From JABMMZ01 sp044368575 (GTDB taxonomy: Bacteria; Bacteroidota; Bacteroidia; NS11-12g; UBA955), in assembly GCA_044368575.1 (NCBI GenBank), contig JBIPPH010000004.1, positions 1 to 64,000 of the forward strand: DNA of 64,000 nucleotides, in the 5' to 3' direction. Shown here piece after piece: positions 17,400 through 26,095 of the stretch. Position 1 is the first letter of the stretch, and the number at the start of each line of letters is the position of its first letter. The position numbers and the translations under genes were made by a program. The notes beneath the pieces were generated by a model. It saw nothing but the letters and a program-made list of their open reading frames with translations, did no database searches and had not been told where the DNA came from.

Positions 17400-18936
17400 T
17401 CAGTTTAATGGTCTTTTGGGTGTTTTGTGATTGAAGCTTTAACACATACATACCAGAAGGCCATTCATGCGTAGCTATTTGCTGAATTTGCTCACCTTTA
17501 AAGACCATCTGACCTAGGGCATTGTATACAGTAACGGTTGCATACTCGTCATTTGGATTGCTTAAGGTAATGAGTGAATTGAAAGGATTAGGTTGAGCGT
17601 CTATTTGCAAATGCGTTTCAGTTGCCGCTATGGCTGTACTAATACAATTTAAATGGTGAGGCTTGTGTGAATTGGTATCAATCACAATATTGGCATCACC
17701 TGGTTTAAAGCTTAAATAAGAGAAATAAAACAACATCATTTCGTCTGTTGTGGCCTCTCCTGCTGATACATCCTGAGGAGGTGAATTGGGATTGTGACTA
17801 TTGTTAGTGGTATTATCGTAAACACCCATACCGACTAATTTTGTGCCAATCGGCAAGACAATTGGTTTTTGAAAATCATATGTGCCCTGCCAATGAAAGT
17901 CCCAATCAGGGATATCAATTAGAGGGATGGTATCACCAGATAAATTGACCGCAAAAGCTTTGAGTTGTTTGCAGATTAAATGCCCATGAGGAAAAATACT
18001 CACTATAGTAACTGTTGCAGGCAAAGTATAAGATTCATAGAAAGTTTTTACAGTGTTTTTGGGAATAAATAATGGACCATTGTCTATGGTTGACATATGG
18101 TTTAAAACAGGTGCATCGTATATATTTCTGACGGTACTAGTGGTTAAACTAAAATGGACTTTTGTTGAATCCATTTGTCCACTAGCGAATTCAGGGTAAT
18201 GAATTTGTAAAACAATTTTAGCTGAGCTAGGCAAGCGCTTGCCCATACCATTGGGAATGTAAATGGGCGTGGCACCTGGCACCCAAGTGCCCAATAAAAC
18301 AGCAGCATTCACCCCTATGCCTCCTGCTGAGGTATAACCAGGATTGGGATCGTTGTTGTCTAAAACCGTGCTTTGACCAGTGGTATCATAAAAAACCTGC
18401 ACATGGTGCACAATGTTTTTATTTCCTGGAATGATCTCTATACCCGTAATAAACTTTTGGATAGACATACCTGTAGGCATCACAAAACACCTGTATAAAT
18501 CTTCTGTTAATTGAGGCAAAGTATAGTTTGGTATACGCAATTTTAAATCAGGGTTAGTAATACTTAAATTACTTGAATATACTGGTGTCGCGGGGGCATT
18601 GGCCATATTTCCCATTGGCGTTCCATTTTGCACCCATTGTGATATGGTTAAAATTTCTTGTTCTGTTAAAGTTCTATCATGCGCCATTTTTCTGTAGGCA
18701 TTATTGTTGGGCCACGGTGGCATCACTTTAGAAGTCACAGCAGACTCAATTGCTGAGGCATTGTCTTTGACCTCTGTATAATTCATTAGAGAAAAAGGGC
18801 CTGATCCATTGGCGTTGTGACAACCACTGCAATGCGAATAAACAATACAAGCAACATCATCAGCCCAAGTAGGATTTTGAGCAAGTAAGCTATTACTAAT
18901 TGCAGTGCAAAAGATCAGGGTAAATAATTTATTCAT
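17383..18936 (-). CDS. Secreted cytochrome c / PHM-like copper monooxygenase protein with T9SS sorting tail
   Basis: A 517-residue exported protein with three parts. After a signal peptide (to about residue 19, LLAQ) comes a mono-heme cytochrome c domain with CSGCH at 36-40 and a probable axial Met72 in KVMPPWP. A peptidylglycine alpha-hydroxylating monooxygenase-like core follows, with His177-His178 (IVHHVQVFY), His246 (LQIHYPEF), His317 and His319 (FPHGHL) and Met400 (TTDEMML), in the same order and with similar spacing to the six copper ligands of rat PHM. The last 70 or so residues form a type A T9SS sorting domain (QPNPFNSLITLSN, GMYVLKLQS). Substrate unknown. It is transcribed divergently from the giant PKD gene. 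Confidence 0.85.
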   Translation of the reverse strand: MNKLFTLIFCTAISNSLLAQNPTWADDVACIVYSHCSGCHNANGSGPFSLMNYTEVKDNASAIESAVTSKVMPPWPNNNAYRKMAHDRTLTEQEILTISQWVQNGTPMGNMANAPATPVYSSNLSITNPDLKLRIPNYTLPQLTEDLYRCFVMPTGMSIQKFITGIEIIPGNKNIVHHVQVFYDTTGQSTVLDNNDPNPGYTSAGGIGVNAAVLLGTWVPGATPIYIPNGMGKRLPSSAKIVLQIHYPEFASGQMDSTKVHFSLTTSTVRNIYDAPVLNHMSTIDNGPLFIPKNTVKTFYESYTLPATVTIVSIFPHGHLICKQLKAFAVNLSGDTIPLIDIPDWDFHWQGTYDFQKPIVLPIGTKLVGMGVYDNTTNNSHNPNSPPQDVSAGEATTDEMMLFYFSYLSFKPGDANIVIDTNSHKPHHLNCISTAIAATETHLQIDAQPNPFNSLITLSNPNDEYATVTVYNALGQMVFKGEQIQQIATHEWPSGMYVLKLQSQNTQKTIKLIKPEF

Positions 18937-18968
18937 AGTTAGGCGAATTAATTCTTAAACAATTTTAA

Positions 18969-18976
18969 TATATTTG
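18969..18976 (+). promoter_or_regulatory. -7 promoter element of the giant PKD gene
   Basis: TATATTTG matches the Bacteroidota -7 consensus and lies 16 bases before the ATG, in the 56-base gap between the divergent secreted-protein genes. Confidence 0.55.
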
Positions 18977-18992
18977 TTTAAAATAAAAAAAT

Positions 18993-21900
18993 ATGGATCA
19001 AAGATTTACCCTTATGCTAAAGTCTATGCTTCTTGCATGCTTAATGATCACATTCAATGCGTTTGCTCAATGCAACATAAGCGGACCACTGGATGTATGT
19101 GAGAATCAAACAGTCTCTTATACTTTACCCTTTAACACGGGTTACACCTATACTTGGAATGTTACGGGCGGAGGCACAGTTATTGGGAGTGGAAATTCAG
19201 TCAATATTGCTTGGACCAATACTGGCACTGGAAACATTTTCGTCAATGTCAAAAATGCCCTTAATGTTGTCATTTGCACTCAAGCATATACTGTAAACAT
19301 TCACGGTAAACCATCGCCGCAAATTACACCCTCTTTTATTGCTGGATGTGGTGGAAGAAAAGAGACCGATAAAGGCAGTTGTATAGTAGCGTGTGATTCT
19401 ACCCAAATTCAATACACAACACCATATAATGCTGGCAGTTCTTATGTATGGACTGTTCAAGGTGCGGCCAATTACAGCAGCAATAACAACCAATTAAATG
19501 TATACTGGACTGCCACTGGCGCTGGGGTAATTAAAGTCACCGAAACCAATCAATGGGGATGCAGCAAAAGTACTGAAATTTGTATCGACATTGTTGGCAA
19601 ACCTAAAGCTAAATTTATAAGCTTTCCTGGCCAAATTGGTTTATCTATCAACGCTTGTTTAAATCAAAATATACAGTTTGTTGACCAATCAACAGCAGGC
19701 GTTGGTTCTCCAATTGCCTCATGGTCATGGTATTTTGGTGATGGCCAATCAGCCTTTGAATCAGCTCCTGGCATTGGCAATACAGAACATGCTTACAGCA
19801 ACCCTGGTACATACACGGTTATGTTAGTGGTTGAAAACCAATGTAAATGTAAAGATACTGCCTATGCGACTGTTGTCGTCTCCAATACTGTTGCTCCAGA
19901 AATTTATTGTGTAAGTACTGTTTGCCCCAATACCACTGTAACCTATCATACAAATGCCCAAGCCTGCAACAATTATTTATGGTCAGTCAATAATGGAACA
20001 ATTATAGGCAACAACAATGACTCAACCATTACTGTTCAATGGGGAAATAATGGGCCAGGTAGTTTATCATTACAAGTGAATTGCCCTGGTTTTTGCAACA
20101 CAGCTACTACCGTTTTTGTTCCTATTATTAGCCCTAATGCTAGTATACAAGGTCCTAGTCAAGTTTGTTTAAATGAGTGTGCTACTTACCATATCAGCTG
20201 TTCAATTCCTATTGATAGTATTCGTTGGCATTTTCCGCCAGGGGTTACAGTTATGACTGATAGCATCAATGTTCATGAGGTACAAGTTTGTTTTTATCAG
20301 ACTGTAACTGGCAATATTACCGCAGACTATTTCCATCATGCACCCGGAAGTCAACCAGATTTAAATTGTGGTGGCAGTAGTGTGTTGAATGTATCTACTA
20401 AACCAAAGCTTTCTGTATATGGCAACTTTACTTTTTGTGAAAACAATAATTACAGTTTTGGGATAAGCCCTGCACCTACTGCCAATATGGTATGGACCAT
20501 AAGTACATTAAGCAATACCCCTTTATACACAAGTACAACTAATGGCAACAATCCATTTGCAGGCAATTGGAATTTAGGCCCCGGACAATTCCAATTAACA
20601 GTAACTGATCCTAATGGCAACTACTGCAATAGCCCTTACAAAAAGTTAATACAAGTTATTGCCAAGCCTAATCCAGTTGATAGCATAATAGGACAAAATC
20701 CAATATGCCCTAACAACACCTATAACTATACAGGCATTGCTACTTCATCTGATTATTATATCGGGTGGACAACAAACAATGGCAGTCCTGCTACTAGTAT
20801 TGGCAATAATATTGGAATTACATGGGCTAACGCAGGCCCTTATGCAGTCAATGCTTATCAGATTGATCCAGTTTCAGGGTGCAAATCTGATGCCTATACA
20901 TTAAATGTTGTTTCAGCTTTACCAATGTTACCAAGCCCAATTACAGGAACACAAAGTGTTTGTGCCAATAGCAATCACAATTACAGTACAAGTGCTTATG
21001 GCAATGATTACATTTGGAGTATCAATCCAAGTATAGCAGGCAGTATTGCCAACGGACAACACAACAATGCAATTCAAGTACAGTGGAATAATTACAGTGG
21101 CAGTGCATGGTTGGTTTTGCAAAGAAAAGCATGTGGATCAAGTCGAAAAGATTCTATTTTAATTACATTTACAGGGCCGGCTGCTCCCACCATTACTGCT
21201 CAAAACACAATTTGCGCAGGTGTTATGCTTACCGCTACTTCAAGCACTGCAATGAGTTATGCTTGGAATTTTGGTGATGGTGGCATAAGTATATCAAATC
21301 CAGGACTACACACCTACCAAAATCCTGGCAATTACATCATAACATTAACAGCTACATATGGAGGCAATTGCCCAGGTACGGCCAGTACTACCAAGTCTAT
21401 TTCAGTATTACCAAAACCAGATATTAATATTTCTACCCCTCAACCAAATGAATTTTGTAGCACACCAATCTTAACCAACATGTACATTGCTGCTCCAGCT
21501 GTAAATACCACATATCAATGGTATAATCCAAGCAGCATTTCAGGCGCTACCGGTACAAGTTATTCTGCTACAGCCACAGGATCTTACTTTGTTGTTGGTA
21601 CTAATGCCTATGGCTGCAAAGACACTAGTAATGTTATCCCTGTTGCTTTAATCAATTGCACACCATGTAAACCTGGCGTATATACACTTAACTACAACCG
21701 TTACAGACAAGGTTGTAACAAAGATAGTTTTCAGGCCATCACTTCAAGTGGTGTTAGTAATCTTACTTGGAGTTATGACGACCCATACAGTAACGCAACA
21801 GGAAGCGGCAGTAGTGTGTCACATATCTTTACCAACCCCGGATACTATAGAGTAAAATTGTGTGCAGACGTTCCCAACGCAGCTGGTAATGGCACTTGTA

Positions 21901-24605
21901 ATGTTTGTATTTATAAAGTTGACACCATCAAATACATCCCTAATTTTCACGATTCTATTTATTGTAAACAATACAGTGATTCTCTTAAAATTAAATTGGT
22001 AAATACTAGTAAAATTTTAACAGGATATCCTGCTCCTAGTTATTACTGGACAGTCAACCCTGGGGGGTTAAGCAGCTCGCTTAAAAACCCAAGTTTCACT
22101 CTAGCCTCTGGCACTTATTCTATAACTTTGACCATTAATGGTATTTGTAGCATTACTAAAACCATTAGTATAAATCCTTTGGTCAATGCTTCGTTTACCG
22201 TTCAAGATTCTGTATGTCAAGGCACACCAGTTCAATTCACCAATAATAGCAGCAATAATCCCCTCAGTTATAACTGGACCTTTGGTGATGGCGCATCATC
22301 ACATATATGGAGTCCTATTCGCACCTATACCAACGCAGGTAATTATTTTGCAGTATTACAATTGGTAAATGCTTATGGTTGTAGCGACAGTGCCAAACGC
22401 AAAGTAACAGTTCTACCTAACACGCTTGGTGGAACGTTATCTGCCAATGGAGCACTTAGATTTTGTGAAGGGGATAGCGTCAAACTCACTTGCATACCTA
22501 GCAATGGTTACCCTGCTTATGCTTATTTATGGTCTAATTTAAAAACCAACCCATTTATATGGGCCCAACAGAGTGGATCCTATTCTGTTGAACTGACTGA
22601 CAGCAAAGGCTGTTTTTACATCACAAACCCTATCAATGTATTAGTTAAATCAAAACCAAAACCTAACATCATAGGACCAATAGATGTTTGCAAAGGCAGC
22701 AATTATACTTTTACCGCTAATTATCCAAATATCAACGGATCCAATTTCCAATGGCTCTTAGATAATTCTGTACAAATCAACAACAGCAACAGCTTTAATG
22801 TAAATACTTACAATTTAAGCTTAGGCTGGCATCAATTAGTGGTTCAAGTGACTAGCCCTGACACATGCCTAGGTATTGATACAATAAACTTTCAATTACA
22901 CAGCGTTCCAAATGTTAGCATCACTAACAACAACTCTGGTTGCGCCGGACAAATCAACCAGTTAGTTGCTTCAAGCACTTCGCCTGGTATTGATCAATTT
23001 TATTGGAGCAATGGCGTCACCAACGACACCATGCAAACAGGAATTGCTAACGCCTATTCCGTGACTGTTATTGATAGCTTTGGCTGCAAAGCTACGGCTT
23101 CAAGCATGATACATCCTCTCCCAGATTTTTGTGGTTTCAAAAGCGGTTGTTATGACATATGTGATTCTGTAACACAACTTGTATGGTTCGCCCCTCCAGG
23201 CTATGCTAGCTACCAATGGTTATATAATGGCAATCCAATTGCTTGGGCCACAAATGATACGTTCCATATTCCATTATACCAGTCAGGCACATACAGTGTT
23301 AAAGTGATAACAGCCAATGGCTGTGCAGATGAGTCTGAGACTTTTGATATACAATTTGTTCATTGTGGTGGATGTATTTTCAATCCAAGCATTCAGGTAA
23401 ACTGTGCACCGATAGATGCTAATGGCAATCCTACATATACCCTTAATCTGAATGTATACAATAGTATGGGATCAGGAACTAATATGTCACTGAGTAGTAA
23501 CCAAGGCTCTATTAGCAATGTTTCGTCAAGTAGTTTAAGTAATGGCTATAACAACATCACTGCAACTTTTACTGACCAATTGCCTCATAGTAATTATGCT
23601 TGTATTACCATTCAAATGGTTCAAGGCAATCAACATTGCGATACCAGCATTTGCTTTAAATTACCTGATTGTTTCAATAAAGATTGTAAAATTGCGAGCA
23701 AGATCACTCAATTTAATTGTATAGGGCAAGATGCCAATGGCAACAATCAATATTATGTTTGCATGGATGTTAATTGGAGTGGCAGTAATGGTTCAACATT
23801 AACGATTACTTCATCAGCAGGCAGCTTTGTTAACAACCCTGTAAGCATTAACAATGGTTTGCAAAACATCTGTTATACATATACTGACTTGCCTCCAAGT
23901 AATACAGGTGGAACCATTTATTTGTATGCTTTTGACTCAGTCACTCAAAAAATATGCAAAGATTCCTTCAAACGCGATTATAAACCTTGCCCACAAGACA
24001 GTTGTTCTATTGGCGTATATGGCATGTGTGCTCATTGCCATGAGAGAAATCCTAATGGTTGGAATTATGATTTAGACTTAACTGTTTTGAATCCTTTCTC
24101 AGGCAATGCTAATGTTAGCATTGCACCAATAAATGCAGGCAATTTTAACAGCATCAATCCTAATACTATTGGCCCAGGAATGCAAAGTTTTGATGTAAGT
24201 TTTACAGACATTAACCCTCACGATCCAATAATATGTTTCAAAGTTATACTAACTGATCAATCAAGTGGTAGATCTTGTTTTAAAACCGTCTGCATGGCAC
24301 TGCCAAATTGCGATTCATTGAATACGCATTTGCTGATTAACACCGTTGAGCAATTCAGATGGTCTGTCTACCCTAATCCAAGTAATCAAATCAGTTGTAT
24401 AGATTATGTTTTTGAAAGGCCTATCGAAGGGTTAACATGTAAACTAATGGATATTAATGGTCGTTTGATAAACGAAATCCAACTTTACAACGATAGTGGT
24501 AAATATTTTCTTAACACCCAAAACTATGAAAGTGGCTTATACTTTATCCAATTAGAAGAGACTGGCAGAGTGATTGCACAACAAAAGCTCATTATTAATC
24601 ATTGA
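18993..24605 (+). CDS. Giant secreted PKD/Ig-like repeat protein with T9SS sorting domain
   Basis: An 1870-residue surface or extracellular protein. It has a signal peptide (MLLACLMITFNAFAQ) and many beta-rich Ig/PKD-like repeats punctuated by cysteines. Recognisable PKD cores are near residues 245 (WYFGDGQSAFES with HAYSNPGTYTVML), 758 (NFGDGGISIS), 927 (HIFTNPGYYRVKL) and 1095 (TFGDGASSH). Between them recur segments starting with a CxNxxxxY-like pattern followed by W(T/S)V strands. The C terminus from about 1790 (WSVYPNPSNQ, then GLYFIQLEE) is a T9SS type A sorting signal. There is no catalytic domain I recognise. Adhesion or matrix function is inferred from architecture only. A strong terminator follows. 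Confidence 0.85.
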   Translation: MDQRFTLMLKSMLLACLMITFNAFAQCNISGPLDVCENQTVSYTLPFNTGYTYTWNVTGGGTVIGSGNSVNIAWTNTGTGNIFVNVKNALNVVICTQAYTVNIHGKPSPQITPSFIAGCGGRKETDKGSCIVACDSTQIQYTTPYNAGSSYVWTVQGAANYSSNNNQLNVYWTATGAGVIKVTETNQWGCSKSTEICIDIVGKPKAKFISFPGQIGLSINACLNQNIQFVDQSTAGVGSPIASWSWYFGDGQSAFESAPGIGNTEHAYSNPGTYTVMLVVENQCKCKDTAYATVVVSNTVAPEIYCVSTVCPNTTVTYHTNAQACNNYLWSVNNGTIIGNNNDSTITVQWGNNGPGSLSLQVNCPGFCNTATTVFVPIISPNASIQGPSQVCLNECATYHISCSIPIDSIRWHFPPGVTVMTDSINVHEVQVCFYQTVTGNITADYFHHAPGSQPDLNCGGSSVLNVSTKPKLSVYGNFTFCENNNYSFGISPAPTANMVWTISTLSNTPLYTSTTNGNNPFAGNWNLGPGQFQLTVTDPNGNYCNSPYKKLIQVIAKPNPVDSIIGQNPICPNNTYNYTGIATSSDYYIGWTTNNGSPATSIGNNIGITWANAGPYAVNAYQIDPVSGCKSDAYTLNVVSALPMLPSPITGTQSVCANSNHNYSTSAYGNDYIWSINPSIAGSIANGQHNNAIQVQWNNYSGSAWLVLQRKACGSSRKDSILITFTGPAAPTITAQNTICAGVMLTATSSTAMSYAWNFGDGGISISNPGLHTYQNPGNYIITLTATYGGNCPGTASTTKSISVLPKPDINISTPQPNEFCSTPILTNMYIAAPAVNTTYQWYNPSSISGATGTSYSATATGSYFVVGTNAYGCKDTSNVIPVALINCTPCKPGVYTLNYNRYRQGCNKDSFQAITSSGVSNLTWSYDDPYSNATGSGSSVSHIFTNPGYYRVKLCADVPNAAGNGTCNVCIYKVDTIKYIPNFHDSIYCKQYSDSLKIKLVNTSKILTGYPAPSYYWTVNPGGLSSSLKNPSFTLASGTYSITLTINGICSITKTISINPLVNASFTVQDSVCQGTPVQFTNNSSNNPLSYNWTFGDGASSHIWSPIRTYTNAGNYFAVLQLVNAYGCSDSAKRKVTVLPNTLGGTLSANGALRFCEGDSVKLTCIPSNGYPAYAYLWSNLKTNPFIWAQQSGSYSVELTDSKGCFYITNPINVLVKSKPKPNIIGPIDVCKGSNYTFTANYPNINGSNFQWLLDNSVQINNSNSFNVNTYNLSLGWHQLVVQVTSPDTCLGIDTINFQLHSVPNVSITNNNSGCAGQINQLVASSTSPGIDQFYWSNGVTNDTMQTGIANAYSVTVIDSFGCKATASSMIHPLPDFCGFKSGCYDICDSVTQLVWFAPPGYASYQWLYNGNPIAWATNDTFHIPLYQSGTYSVKVITANGCADESETFDIQFVHCGGCIFNPSIQVNCAPIDANGNPTYTLNLNVYNSMGSGTNMSLSSNQGSISNVSSSSLSNGYNNITATFTDQLPHSNYACITIQMVQGNQHCDTSICFKLPDCFNKDCKIASKITQFNCIGQDANGNNQYYVCMDVNWSGSNGSTLTITSSAGSFVNNPVSINNGLQNICYTYTDLPPSNTGGTIYLYAFDSVTQKICKDSFKRDYKPCPQDSCSIGVYGMCAHCHERNPNGWNYDLDLTVLNPFSGNANVSIAPINAGNFNSINPNTIGPGMQSFDVSFTDINPHDPIICFKVILTDQSSGRSCFKTVCMALPNCDSLNTHLLINTVEQFRWSVYPNPSNQISCIDYVFERPIEGLTCKLMDINGRLINEIQLYNDSGKYFLNTQNYESGLYFIQLEETGRVIAQQKLIINH

Positions 24606-24625
24606 CCTCTGAGCTAAACCCCATA

Positions 24626-24659
24626 AAAAAAGCCGAGTTAATAACTCGGCTTTTTTTTT
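24626..24659. terminator. Bidirectional intrinsic terminator
   Basis: Perfect 8-bp stem GCCGAGTT/AACTCGGC with a 3-base loop, preceded by an A-run and followed by nine T residues. It serves the giant PKD gene on the plus strand and the convergent XRE gene on the minus strand. Confidence 0.93.
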
Positions 24660-24678
24660 AAATTAAATAATAGTGCAA

Positions 24679-25023
24679 TTACTTGCGACTTTTTAATAAT
24701 TGAATGGTTTCTTTTTGTGTTTCAACCAACTCTAACAACATTTTGTTTTCTCTTTTAAGGTTGGTGATGTCTGCAGTTAATTTTTCAATTCTGTCTTCAT
24801 CTTTGTTAACCAACATATCAATCTGAGTTGAATTAGATACCTTTTTAAAGTCCATATCTAAAACCTGACAAATTTGTTTTAAGGTGTAAATGTTAACTCT
24901 ACCAGTTTGTTCAATTGAAGAAATTAATGGACGAGTTTTATTGATTTTATCCGCTAAATCTTGTTGAGTAATGCCCTTAGTTATACGAGCAATTTTGATT
25001 TGTTTTCCTAAATGCATGTTCAT
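24679..25023 (-). CDS. Small XRE-family helix-turn-helix regulator with coiled-coil tail
   Basis: A 114-residue DNA-binding protein. The HTH_3 domain spans about residues 5-60 (IKIARITKGITQQDLADKIN, PLISSIEQTGRVN, LKQICQVLDM). The remainder is a charged heptad-like helix (about 70-112, EDRIEKLTADITNLKRENK) suited to dimerisation. The gene stands alone with a 349-base AT-rich upstream gap shared with the divergent response regulator. Targets are unknown; nothing suggests a phage or toxin partner nearby. Confidence 0.88.
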   Translation of the reverse strand: MNMHLGKQIKIARITKGITQQDLADKINKTRPLISSIEQTGRVNIYTLKQICQVLDMDFKKVSNSTQIDMLVNKDEDRIEKLTADITNLKRENKMLLELVETQKETIQLLKSRK

Positions 25024-25372
25024 GTAATTTAAAATGAATTACAAATTGAAGGGTTTTTTTATTGTCTAAATGATGTTTTTATTATCAAAAAGACTATTTT
25101 AAGCTTTTCATTGAACAAAAATGACATTTTAACGACATAAATTAGCTTTTTATTGGTCATAAAATCTGGTTACATTTAACTTTAAATGCTTAATTCGATA
25201 ATTGTAGGCAATTGCATACATCCGGTTATAGTTATCTACAAGATTCAATAAAATACCTGTTTTGACACATGAACAACAATTTAAGATAGATGAAATAATA
25301 AAACTCATTCTCAACCAAGTCCACTCATTGTAAACTAAGTGAATTTGTTAGAATTTTGAAATTACTTTAACA
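25024..25372. other. AT-rich intergenic gap between XRE and LytTR regulator genes
   Basis: This 349-base gap holds no coding frame or RNA gene that I can support. It is very AT-rich and presumably carries both divergent promoters. The closest matches to the -7 consensus are 7 of 8 bases: TGAATTTG at 25340-25347 on the plus strand and TCAATTTG upstream of the XRE gene on the minus strand. Confidence 0.5.
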
Positions 25373-26095
25373 ATGATTCACTACGCTATAATTGAAGACG
25401 AAGCAGAAGACCTTAAACACCTAAAAAGCCTTCTTAAATTAGATAAAAGATTCGCTGAGATAGGCGCCTTCAATAACATTGAAGAATTTAAACACTGCAT
25501 AAAAACAAATGAAGTGCAATTGGTATTTGCTGACATTAAAATTGGCAAAGACAACATTCTCTCGATTTGGGAACAACTCCCCTATTCACCAGAGTTGATC
25601 ATTATCAGTGCTTACCCAGAATATGCCTTAAATGCCTATGAGCACGAAGCACTGCATTACTTAACCAAACCCATTCAATCAGAACAATTGTATACTGCTT
25701 TAGAAAGGGCTTTCAGAAAAATTCAATTGAATAGTCAAAACAATGATTTGAATTTCTTCTTTTTACAAAGTGGTAAAAATAAGTACCACAAAATTGCCTT
25801 TAATGAGTTAGTTTACATTGAGGCCAACGGTGAGTATTTGAATTTACATTTAACTGAACAACGCAGTATTAGTGTATTCAAACGTTTAAAATCTTTAGTC
25901 AATGAATTGCCATCCACCCTATTCAAGCAAATTCACAGGTCTTATATTGTCAACGTCGATTTTATAGAAGCCATTGAAGCCAGTGATATTGCCCTTAAGG
26001 AAGGCACTAAAATTCCGGTGGGTAGAATTTATAAACCTGTCATCAATGACATCATTATAAAACATACCACAACGGTACAAAAAACTAATTTCTAA
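25373..26095 (+). CDS. LytTR-family two-component response regulator
   Basis: A 240-residue DNA-binding response regulator. The receiver domain (about 1-120) has the acidic pair in YAIIEDEAEDL, phospho-acceptor Asp54 (LVFADIKIG), and the lysine region HYLTKPIQSEQLY. The LytTR DNA-binding domain follows (about 145-235: HKIAFNELVYIEANGEYLN, FKQIHRSYIVN, IPVGRIYKP). Members of this class usually pair with LytS-type kinases; the convergent neighbour is instead a HisKA-type kinase, and the two genes overlap by 11 bases at their 3' ends. Pairing with it is possible but unproven. Confidence 0.92.
   Translation: MIHYAIIEDEAEDLKHLKSLLKLDKRFAEIGAFNNIEEFKHCIKTNEVQLVFADIKIGKDNILSIWEQLPYSPELIIISAYPEYALNAYEHEALHYLTKPIQSEQLYTALERAFRKIQLNSQNNDLNFFFLQSGKNKYHKIAFNELVYIEANGEYLNLHLTEQRSISVFKRLKSLVNELPSTLFKQIHRSYIVNVDFIEAIEASDIALKEGTKIPVGRIYKPVINDIIIKHTTTVQKTNF

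Noticed and set aside
19093..24075. Several 60-100-residue frames inside the giant PKD gene on both strands
   Set aside because: They are shadows of the long repetitive coding sequence, without starts, promoters or recognisable domains.
24679..25023. XRE regulator as a phage repressor or toxin-antitoxin component
   Set aside because: No phage or toxin genes surround it; the coiled-coil tail and lone position suggest an ordinary regulator.
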